Positions 47,201 to 59,200 of a stretch of DNA of 64,000 bases are shown here, piece by piece. Within the stretch, counting starts at the first letter, position 1; each line of letters opens with the position of its first letter. The notes under the pieces were generated by a model. That model was not told where the DNA came from. It was given only the letters and a program-made list of their open reading frames with translations, and did not search any database. This DNA is from Yponomeuta sedellus (Eukaryota; Arthropoda; Insecta; Lepidoptera; Yponomeutidae). The DNA lies in the NCBI GenBank assembly GCA_934045075.1, contig OW203729.1, forward strand, positions 4,785,816 to 4,849,815, given 5' to 3'. A program made the translations under genes and the position numbers.

Positions 47201-50200
47201 CTCCATCCTTCTTCTTTAGGGCACAAAGTGAGGCGCCATACAGAAAGGAACACACTTCCCGGTTCACCATGCCCCTTAACCTTCTAAGGCCCAATGTCCT
47301 CAAGTGATCACAAAAATAATTGTTATTTTTAAGGTCGGGCCTTACGAGGTTAACATAAAGTTTGCTAGCTTACACAAGGAATGCAACAAAGCCACCCCAC
47401 CATCACCAGCTCCTGTAGAAATCAATTCCTTGAGGTGTTCCGGATGCAAGCCATCCAAACCTCCGGCAGAACCACTCTTGAAAGAGCCAATAGCCTGTAA
47501 GACGTCCGCCACCTCTACTGTCAGAACCTGGCTTGATAAATCCGGTTTAGGAGGCAAATTCAGATCACGGCTCGGTGACGGAAACCTACAATTTTTAAAA
47601 CTAACAGTCTAGAACCTAAGACTTTAATCAATTTCCGCTAAAACGGCCGTTTTTGGCAAAACTGCTTTAAATCCTAGATTCTTGGACCTAGGTACTTGTC
47701 AGTAGGTTCTAAAAGAAGCTACTATATTCATGATGTTCACGTTTTCAAAAGACGCGTTTTAAAAAAAACTTGTTTTTAGCGTAGCGGTTTAAAAACTTTG
47801 CTATCCCCGATTTTAATACCTAGGTATATAAATTTAAGCAAAAACCCATAGAACGAAAATAGTAAAGTTGTAAAACACACATTACAGGCATTACACGTTA
47901 CAGTTTAGAAATAACTATGTTTAGTATGCGTGGTTGCCGTGATGACAGCTGCTTTTCATACTATCACCAGCACCGGGGCTGTTTCATAGAACCACAATAC
48001 ATGGTTCACTATGACAATGCAATGTACCTACGTTGCAAGGTCGATTGACAAGGAGGCTCTGCTACGCAAGATCAGAAGGCCTATTTCATAGAACTACATT
48101 CATGACTGACAATTCTATCTCCATTGCAAAGTTGATTGACTCACAGCTTAACAAGTACGGAAACTTGGCTACGCAATGTATATCGAATTGTCATAATAAA
48201 CTATTAATTGTATTTTTATGACGAGGGCCAGTGTCACACACAATGTGTCACCAAAGATGGGTCAGTAGTAAATATATTGTAAAGACTATTTTATTTATTT
48301 TTCTATCTGAGTCGTCGTTAACCGCTAGATGAGGGATAAAACTTTTTAGGGAGTCTAGCTTTTACACTTTTATTTACTGCAGGCAGGTGCTGGATGCGGC
48401 AAGCTAAAGACAGGGCGCTATCTATGGCGCTCAATAGGAGGGCTATGTCCAGCAGTGGACTAGTAGGTATAGCCTGATGATGATGATACTTTTATATTTT
48501 GAAATTTTTTTGCCCGACTGCGGAGCCCAAAAGGAGAGTAATGTTTTTCGCTTGTGTATGTATGAAAGTACGTCCGATTCTATGGTCCCGATTCTAGGTT
48601 GGTCCTGCATGCTCAGCAGTCGGATTGTTGCCTAAATTTTATTTCAGTTTTTATTATTTGTTTCTTTTATACTTGCTATAAAGTACAAAGTACCTTCAAG
48701 GCTCCAGGGCCATGGGTAGCTGACTGCTTCTTAGCCAACGTCAGATAGTGCTCCAGGTGTCTTAACACCATTCTGATGAGGTCAGTTTTTGTGACGGAGT
48801 GCAGCAGACCCCACATGTCCAGCCCGACGAACGGTACCACGATTACTGGAAACCAAAATATTAGGCCCTTAATTCTGTTACTGCATCACGTGACGCGTCC
48901 ATTTATCTACAATGACAGATAAATGGACGCGTCACGTGACGTGTTTTTTTTATACCATTGGCGCCTGGGTTAGATAGGTGGGCGGGCTTAGACTTAAAGC
49001 AGTAATGAAATGAAATCGCCAAGCTCATGCAATTGTAATTGTATTACAATGCATTAACACGATCTAGTGCCTGGTACAGGCAGGAAGGCACATGGTGAGT
49101 CTACTCATTAACACAGTTTTAATTGTGGATTCAATTCATCGTTGATAAAAATATCGGTTGTTTCACACATTCCTTACATTTTTGTTGCATTGCCGTCCTT
49201 CACGATACTACTGGTTAAAGTGCACGTGTATAAAAGTTAATGTGCTCACGACTGTACCTATTCAAATCTAGTGTGGAACAGCTGATGTTTTTTTCGCGAT
49301 TAAAAGTTGGTCATAAAATAAAAGTTGTCGGGGAAAGAAACATACCTACCTACTTTGATACAAAATTTCAATGACACATTTCTTCGTAAATTAAGGTAAC
49401 TTGATATAACAAAATTTGTTAAGTATGAAGACTACAATCCCAAGCACCCCTCCTCACCACCGTGTAAGAGCAAAATCACCATGGCTTAAAATCGCCTATG
49501 GTCTGTATCACCAAGAGTCCAATAAAAGTCCAATTGGACCATAACCGTAGAAATCATAGTAAATTACGAAAATGTTATGTACCATACGTAGCCGATTAAG
49601 CCACAGATTCATAATTGGGAAGACTAATTATTATACTCATTGTACGTTGCAATGAGGCTACGCAGTGTCGTTATGAACTGTGGGGCAATTACGATTATCG
49701 TACAATAAAACTGGCCATCCACGGTAGGCACGCGTAGTGATTATTCATACAATACACTCTCTCTGAGGAAAGCTGTGCCTAAACAGGGACGTACCTAGGA
49801 GGCGTGGGACACATAGAAAGGGCGTGGGGCGAAGGCGTCGAAAAGACGCGTCGTCCTTCCAAGTTTTCTATAAAAAGTACTACTGCTGAAGGGAGACTGG
49901 ACGAAGCCCACACTTCTTCGTTATTTCTATACACCGCGTTCGAGTCTTATCCGCGCCCTAGCCCACGTCCACTCTATGTGTCCCACGGCTGCTTATTCCA
50001 GCTTATTGGTGCTATTATAGGTCGGTACAATGCATTTTGCAACTAACAAATACACATCTGAGGTACATCTTTGACCCTAAAGTGTTTTGATCCAAGAATA
50101 GTGCCATGACGGCTCATTGACTAACAAGTCAAGATATTTCCAGGATCACCAAAGGCGTGTCTCATATACCAAACTATAATCCGTAGCTTAAGATGACAAT

Positions 50201-53200
50201 TCGAGCAAAAACTTTGTTAATCTGTATATTAATCGAATTATATTCTTTTTAAAACACTAACCCGTGGTAAGGACAATTCTGAAAAACCTATTTAGAGGCT
50301 AAAAATTCCACCCATGCCGGGACTCGAACCGACAACTGTTACCAGTAAATTAACAGATTGTTAGTGTACGAGAAACTGGGGGTTGGTGAGGCTAAGTTTG
50401 CGAAATGGTTCATTTATCGAGTCGCAGACATTTTGAAAGACAATATGAGACACAGCACTGTTCCGCTCTGTTTATTGGTTTATGATGATATGCTTTATGT
50501 GTTTTTTTATTCAAATATAGTTAAAAATAAAAGTGAAGCTACGCTCTGCAGCCTTGTATTTGTTGAAGGCTGACCTACACAGACACTATTCAAGTATTAA
50601 AAACTACAAAGCAGGAATTTGTTTATTCGCTTTAAATATGTCGAAGTTCGTCTCATAGTGTTGTTCGTTTTGATGAGTGCAATTATTTTCACCGGGGCCT
50701 CATTAAACACCCTGTATATCATATCTGTTATATCATTATCATCATCAACCCTTTATGTCCCCACCGAGGGCCACGGGTCTCTTCCCCGAGAGTATAGGCC
50801 CATATACTCCACCACGGGGGCCAAGTCCGGATTGAAGGAGAGGCTTGCAAGACTAGTGGCTGGTCTTACTGTCCGAAGTTTTCAAGCCGCCCTAAGGCCT
50901 CTGACTTGGCTTAAGGACGCCATCCATTGACGGCAGCCGGCACCAATTGCCAAAGTTATATCATTATCAACCCTTGTATGTCCCCACTGCTGGGGCACGG
51001 GTCTCTTCCACCACGGGGGCCAAGTCCGGGTTGGTGGAGGATTGTAAGGCAGTGGCGGGCCTTACTGTCAGAAGTTATCAAGCCGCCGACTGCCATTATA
51101 TGCAAAGTTATATGCGTTACCCTTATTCACCCTAGAATATTCGGTCCCGTTTCGGGTTTCAGTTTTCGGTAATGTAGCAACATTACCTTTTTTTCCACCC
51201 GATATTTGGAAAAAAATATCTAGCAACAAGTCCTTCGCCTAATTATGCGCACCAAAGCACATCAAATTACTATGGAAATTGTCCGTTAGTTAGATGATTG
51301 GAATCGTTCTGGTTTTAGTGCGCGCAATCACTTCAGCAGATGCTGATCAATATTGCCTTCCCATTATAATATATATTAGTAGTATTTACCGGGAGATCCT
51401 TCCTTGTCAAAGCCGGTACTGCCGCTGGGGAAGTGGGTTTCCAAGACCTCGGGCGCCTGCCAGTTGGGTAGTATCGTGTCGATTCCCCACTTCTCTCTCC
51501 AAACCAAGGACTGCAACAAAGAGATTGTTGTAGCCAAGAGGATTGGGAACCTGTCATATCACATAATGTCCAGACCGTCCATCTATGTCCGTCGTAAACT
51601 AGGATGCCCTGTAAATTGGCGTCATCGTCATCATCAGGCTATACTGAGATGGCATCTGGGGGAAAAAGCCTATATCTACCCAGCAGTGGGCAGCGGTGGG
51701 ATGATAATGATGATCAACCTTTGCAGGCGTGAGCTCTATAGTAAGGTTCCGAGGAGCTACTTCTTCTTCAGGCTATATTAGTCAACTGCTGCTGCCCTCC
51801 TCTAATGAGCGTCATAGCGCAATGTGCCATTGTGCCATCATTGGGGTAGTGCCCATAATCCCCACGCTGGGCATGCGGGTCGAGGTTCGCAGTTTGGAGC
51901 TTACTTTTAAAAAATAAAGGTTGATCAGCAAAGGAGAGCTGGGTAGTACGACGACGCTAGTCGCGGGTTTTCAATGCCAAAAGTGTGACATTGAAAACCT
52001 CCAACAGGAGATGGGGCATAAAGAGGAGGAAAAGAAGCTATAAATTGTACATACGCTAACTGAACTGATAATAATATACCGGAAACGAATGTACCTAGTC
52101 GTTGCTCTAATGCAAAATGCAACGTGCATGGCAGTGCGGCTCTACATTATGACAGTAATTTGCAACAGATTCCTCGTAGAGGTACGTCGAGGCATTCGAA
52201 AGGCGGAAGGCAACCGCTTATAAAATTGCGGAAACATTGATCGAAACGAGTGGACGACACATGTGTAATATTAACGACACTTGTGGCCATCCCAATGTGG
52301 ATAGTATTGCGCAGTTACCAGCAACACAAAAGGGGCTTGGAAACATTGGACATGACTAGCAAAGCAGATAGGTTGGCGTGAAAGGGAAGAGGCTATGCTC
52401 AACCGTTGGATCTGTTTATTCCTAAATTTTTTTTTTTGTGAAAAAGCAAAATCTCAATATATATTGGAAAATAGGGGGTTTACTCTTCAACACAAAGAAG
52501 TTTTATTCTGAGAAAAGCTTCGTAATTCGAAAAACATATTTTAACTGTTTCATGTAGTTTTGCGTAGTTTTGCGAAGCGCTCGTGGCCAAGCCGAACCAA
52601 GTCATTGAAATCAATCACTTGAGTTAAGCAACAACAGGCACGGTCAGGTGCAGGATGGGTGACCGTCCCGTAACTACCGCTAGTGGCATTTTTTCCATGC
52701 GTTTCCGTGCTTCGCAAGGCACGTTAAGCCGTTGGTGCCGGCTGACATGTAGATAATGGCAGTCTTTAAGCCATGTCAGAGGCCTTATGGGCGGCTTGAT
52801 AACTTCTGACAGTAAGGCCCGCCACTGTCTTACAATCCTCCACCAACCCGGACTTGGCCCCCGTGGTGGAGTATGGCCTAACCTTCCTGCCATGCAAAAA
52901 AGAGACCCGTGCCCCAGCAGTGGGGACATACAAGGGTTGATATCGATGTAGTTTTAATGCCGCGTTGTAACTTTGTATACAAAAAACCACTGGAAGTACC
53001 AGTTTCGGTTCGGTCCAGTTCGAGATTTCCAAGTTTTCGAAGTAAAGGTTGTTTGCCTTAACGGAAAGAATCCAGTGGATGTAGATTATGAGGATTTTCG
53101 GATTTGTAATGTGAGGATTTTGATGTGAGGGGAATGCCGAATGGCAAACCACAAAACAAAAAGTCAGTTTGTCAGTCAGTCAATTTGTAATGCCAAGATA

Positions 53201-56200
53201 TCAGGGATTACAAATTGCGTTAGCTGGGACGTACCCTTCGAAGAATAGATCACCACATCCCGAAGGTAGCTCCGGGCTCACGAAGACTCGGAAGGCCGTC
53301 CCAGACGTGTAAGAGATCTGTTCTCTCTGAGACGAAGGAGAAGGGAGTATCTTGGCTGGAGCTACTATCCCAAGCCATGAACAAAGATAAAAGGAAAGCC
53401 CTTTTGTCATCCTCAGATTCCACGGAGAGTGAAAGGATGAAAGAAGAAGAATATGAAGATTTTTTTACATCTTACAGATTTACATAGTTTTCGTAATTTA
53501 ATGTTTTCCTCTTGGTATTTTATGTGTAGTTCTCATTGTTGCACTAGTTAACTCCAGGTCGCCCTTTAAGCATTTTACGTACGTACTTACATCTCTGAGC
53601 ATTTTTTCGGCAGCTTCAGGATCCCACTGACGAGCTGTGGAGTTAAAAATAGAACGTAGATATTAGAACGCGGAAGAAAACAACTTTAAAACAAAATACG
53701 CAAATGGAAAACACTAGTCCTCTCACGGATACATTTTTTTGTCTGCAGGTAGAAACCTTGGATTTATAATGACGGAGCATCGTGTGTTATTTGTTACTTT
53801 GTTCATGATATTGTAACACTGCAATACAACGAGTAGCAATTAGGAATTGGCAATGCAGGCTCTTTAAAAGTAATGGAACAATGTCTCTAACATAAATTCT
53901 TCGCAATGTGAAAGATTCACTGCTGGGGCACGGGTCTCTTCCTGCATCGCAGGAAGGTTACGCCATATTCCACCACGGGGGCCAAGTACGGGTTGGTGGA
54001 GGATTGTAAGACAGTGGCGAGCCTTACCTACTGTCAGAAGTTATCAAGCCGCCCATAAGGCCTCTGACATGGCTTAACGACTGCCATTATATGACAGCCG
54101 GCACCAACGGCTTAACGTGCCTTGCGAAGCACGGAAGTGCTCGGAAAAATGCCACTAGCGGTAGTCACGGGACGCTCACCCATCCTGAACCTGACCGCGG
54201 CTGTTGTTGCTTAACCAAGTGATTGATTCCAATCACACGGTTCGCCTAGGCCACAAGCGCTTCACACTGCACTGCCATAAAATAAAACCCCTATAATAAA
54301 AATACAACTGACTGGAAAATAATTTTCGTCACTATACATTAAGGTGGTTCGGGGTGCCAACTAGCGCCACCAATGGAATAAAAATCATAACTTGTATTGT
54401 AATACCTTTTTATCTAAAAGTGAACATGAGAAATCTTAAAAATTGTGACAACTATTTTTAGAATCTACAGTCTAGAACCTAGGATCAACAATGTAGGACT
54501 TTAATCGACTTTAAAGATTTCCGCCAAAAACGGCCGTTTTATCGGAAATTGATTAAAGTCCTAGGATATTAATACTACATTCTAGGCTATATTATGTTCT
54601 AAAAATAGTTATCACAGATATTAAGATTTTCGATGTTTGCTTTTCGAAAAAAACGTATTATAAAACATTTTTATTCCATTGGTGTCGCTAGTTAGCGCCC
54701 CTTAGCGCCTTAACATTAACAGCTCTGAAAAGATGGTTTCGACTGTGAATTTATAAAACAAAGGTTCGTCTGCATCTCTTAAAGAGTTTTGCAAACGTAA
54801 GGGATCTGTAAGACAAATTGTTTATATAATAATGTTGTTTAATTAACAATATGTTGCTTAATTAATTGTCGCGATCCTGATACGAAGGATCCAGTTTATG
54901 GTTAAAAATGATGGATTATGAGCAAATAAACCAGGATTACTTGAGTAATTAAAGATTTATTTGCCAACTTGAAAACAACACGTTTGTTCTACGACTGAAA
55001 GAGAGTGACAGACATTTGGATGCATTCAAGGAAAAAACTATCTACGCTAAATTAGACTGCGTTCAGTTTACATTTCAACACCATCCCTTAAACTAAACAT
55101 TCTAATTTCAGACAAGTTGCCTTACCATCCCTTGACTAAAACTATCCAAATTAAGACTACGTTCATACTTAATCTATATGAACACAAGAACAAACATAAA
55201 TATACAAGCTACTTACAACATAACACAGTAGTAAACTTATTATGTTTTTCTTTGGTCAATGCTTTCGTTAAAACATCAGCCACCATATCAGCACTAGGTG
55301 TATAATCTATAGACACAACCTTTTCGTTAACCAATTGCCGAACAAAATGGTGCCTTATGTCTATATGCTTCGTCCTAGCATGAAACGATATGTTGTTGCA
55401 TATCTTCTGAGCCGACTGACTGTCGTTAAACAGGTTAATAGAACGTATTTCACCAAAACATTCATTTAAGAAGGTTCTCAAGAATAACCCCTCCTTACAT
55501 GCGTCTGAAATTGCCATGTACTCAGCCTCAGCGCTAGACAGAGCCACTGTTCTCTGTTTGCGACTTTCCCAAGACACAACAGAACTACCAAGAGAAAAAA
55601 CATACCCAGTATATGAGCGACGATCAACTTCGTTTCCCGCCCAATCTGCGTCTGTGTAACCGATGATCTTCAGTTCACCTTTCCCGAAAGTTAGACCATA
55701 GCCAGACGTACCTTTTAAATAACGTAAAACTCTCTTAGCAGACTTCCAGTGCTCTTCTGAATAACAGTTATTAAATTGACTTAAATAACTGACAACATAG
55801 GCAATATCTGGTCTCGTGCAGACCGCCAGATACATCAAACTTCCAATCAGATTTCTGTATTCTAACTTACAATCTGAGTTTGTAGCCTTTTTCAACTTCA
55901 ATCCACATTCCATTGGAGTTTGAGCCGGTTTGCAATCGGACATCTTAAACCTTTCCAGAATCTTGTTCAAATAGTTAGTTTGATCTAAAGTGATTTTACC
56001 AACAGCTCTCCTGATTCTCATGCCTAAGACATGACTTGCTTGACCCAAGTCTTTCATTTCAAACTCGCTCATTAATTGCTTCTTTAAAGAATCCTTCCTT
56101 ACTTGTGAGCCTCTCGTTGAAAATAAAATTATGTCATCGACATATAGAGCTATAATAATAAGCTCTACTCCATCACTATAAACAAACACACATGGCTCCG

Positions 56201-59200
56201 ATAACAGCTTTCTGAACTTCAGTTTTTCAGTCAAAACATGGTTAATTTTGTCATACCATGATTTTGCCGCCTGTTTTAAGCCATACACTGCCTTATTTAA
56301 TAGACAGACCTTGTTTTCTTCTCCAGCTTCTCTAAAACATTCAGGCTGATCCATGAAAACAGTTTCTTGTAAATCTCCATTTAGAAACGCAGTTTTTACA
56401 TCCATGTGCTCAATTTCCATGTCATATTGAGCGGCCATCGCTAGTAATATTCTTATTGTAGAATACCTCACCACTGGCGAAAAAGTTTCAGTGTAATCAA
56501 TGCCGTATTTTTGAGTAAAGCCTTTTGCCACGAGCCGAGCCTTATATCGTAGTAACTCTCCGTTAAGACCTCTCTTCTTTGCAAATACCCACTTGCATTT
56601 TACACTCTTTTTTCTTTCAGGTAGATCCACTAAAGTCCAGCACTTGTTGCTCAGAAAAGAATTGTACTCTTCCTTCATTGCTGCTTTCCAGTGATCTGCC
56701 TCACTGCTCTCCAAAGCCTCTTGCACTGTATCAGGAACATCAATCTCATTATTAATCATACCAGCCAGCCGAGCATGTTCAGTCGTATCAGAGATGTCTT
56801 GAAAGCTTATTTCATTCGAGTCTTCCGAATTATAGTCTGAAGAACCTGGAACATAAGTTTCATCAGCAGACCCCTCTGTTGCATACGATTCAGATTCTCC
56901 TGAACTAGACAAATTCTCCCTACGTGTGCTCACGTTCTGTGGCTGTACGCCAGATGTGCCCGGAACAATTCTGCTATCAGGCTCAGCAGTGCCATCAGAG
57001 TTATTTAGCATACTCTCACAAGGTATTATTACCTTACAATCATTCTTGTTGTGAAGTACCTCATCATTTACAAAAACATTTTCCAAGAAGGTTACATGTC
57101 TTGCCTTGACAACTTTCTTCGGACACGTCGGATCAATCAACTTGTAGCCTTTAGTACCCTCGCAATATCCAACGAAGATATATTTCTTACTCCTTGCATC
57201 CAACTTACGTAGATTTGGCTGTAAGGCATAGGCCACACATCCGAAAACACGTAAATGTTTTATATCTACCTTTTTACCTGACCAACGCTCTTCAGGAACA
57301 GCGTTACAGACAGCTACAGTCTGTGAAAGATTCTTCAAGTAAACCGCTGTGTTAGCCGCCTCAGCCCAGTATGCTTTGCTCAAGCCTGCTCCCTGCAGCA
57401 AGCAACGTGCCTTCTCCATAATTGTACGGTTAGCACGCTCAGCAACGCCATTCTGCTGACTACAATAAGGGACCGTAGTTTGGCTCCGTATACCACAGCT
57501 TGCCAGGTACTCCTGAAATGCACCATTAAGATATTCACCACCGTTGTCGCTCCTTAAAACTTTTATTTTCTTATTAGTTTCATTTTCGACTAACGCTTTA
57601 AAAATCTTAAATTTGTCAAAAACTTGGTCTTTTGTTCGTAGAAAATATATAAACGTTTTTCTCGAACAATCGTCAATGAAAGTTACAAAGTAACGAGCCC
57701 CACCCAAGGAAGTTACTTCCATTGGTCCGCATACGTCTGTGTGCACTAGCCCTAATATCTCCTTAGACCTAGTTCTACTTCTTTTGGGAAACGGCAATTT
57801 TGTCTGTTTTCCCTCCAGACATGCAACACAATTTTTATATTCAGTATTAGAATAATCCATACCTGTAACCACTCCTTGTTTCATTAGGTTCATGCTCCTG
57901 GAATTCAAATGTCCGAGCCGCTTATGCCACACTTCTTGTGTCTCCATTCCCTCCATGAATACATTACCCGTATCCCTGCAAACCTGAACAGATTCCCCGT
58001 CATTTGCACCGGAATTGACACTAGACTTCATGGCAATCTCAGACGACATGTTACATTTCAACCTTTCATTTGTATTTAACTGATACACACCATTCAAATA
58101 AGACGCTGTACCAATAACCACCTTACCATAGTAAATTTTACAACCCTTGCTGTCAAATGTTACATGGTGACCTTTACGAACCAGTTCACTAACTGACAGT
58201 AGATTCGCTGCCAGATTTGGTACATAAAACACGTTGGTTATTGTGCCTACACAGTCTTTCAGATCAATAGATACCACGCCGCGACCTCCAATGCGCAGCT
58301 TCTCGCCGTTGGCTACGTTTACTTCCAAAGATGTGTCCGTTACGAATTTTCTCATGATTCCTCTGTCATTACACATATGATTAGTAGCACCCGAGTCAAT
58401 GTACCACAGATGATTCTGTACGTTGACAGACAATGCAGTCAGTAGTGCATGGCTCTTGCCTTTCTCATTTTGCGATTTCACAGATGAGTTTCTATTCGGA
58501 CAGTCTTTCTTGAAATGCCCTTGTTTCTTACACTTGAAACATCTTATAGCCTTCTTGACAGCTAACGCTTGGGCTTCCGGTCGTTCCATCTTTTCATCCC
58601 TCCTTATGTTCTCCTGTAGCAGCTTCGCCTTTACGGTTTCACTGGACAATTTTGTGCCCGAGTGCTCCAACGCCATAATCAGGGGGTCATAATCATTGGG
58701 TAAGCCACTCAACATGATTATTGCGATGAACTCGTCTTCTAGTGGTGAATCTATATCTTTCAGTTGCTGTGACAACTCACTTATCCTTGATATATATGTA
58801 TCAATGGTCTCACCCTCCTTCAATTTCGTACCGAACAAAGATCTCAGCAATCCCAGCCTTCTGCACAATCCTTTGTCTTCGTATGCACGTTGTAAGTTGC
58901 CCCAAGCCTCATATGCCGTCCCAGCGTTCCGAACATGAGTCAAGGCTGATGGACCCACGGACAGGCAAATTTTTGCCAGTGCCCTTTGTTTTTTCCGATC
59001 ATCCTTGCATCCGTCCTCGGATTCCACGCAGACATACAGATCTTCATGCAACAACAACATCCGCATCATGAATTTCCAGTTATTGTAGTCCTCCATACCA
59101 CGAAGCTTGTCAATGATAATTCCATTGCTTGCAGAAACGGCCATTCTTTTCCGTTGCTAAGGGTAACCCGTGTGTTTTAAAATTTTTCGTATTTTCTCAA

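Noticed and set aside
52600..52670. Genuine 5S rRNA gene
   Set aside because: Only the internal promoter region is 5S-like; the 5' and 3' strands of the 5S terminal helix are absent and the body is SINE.
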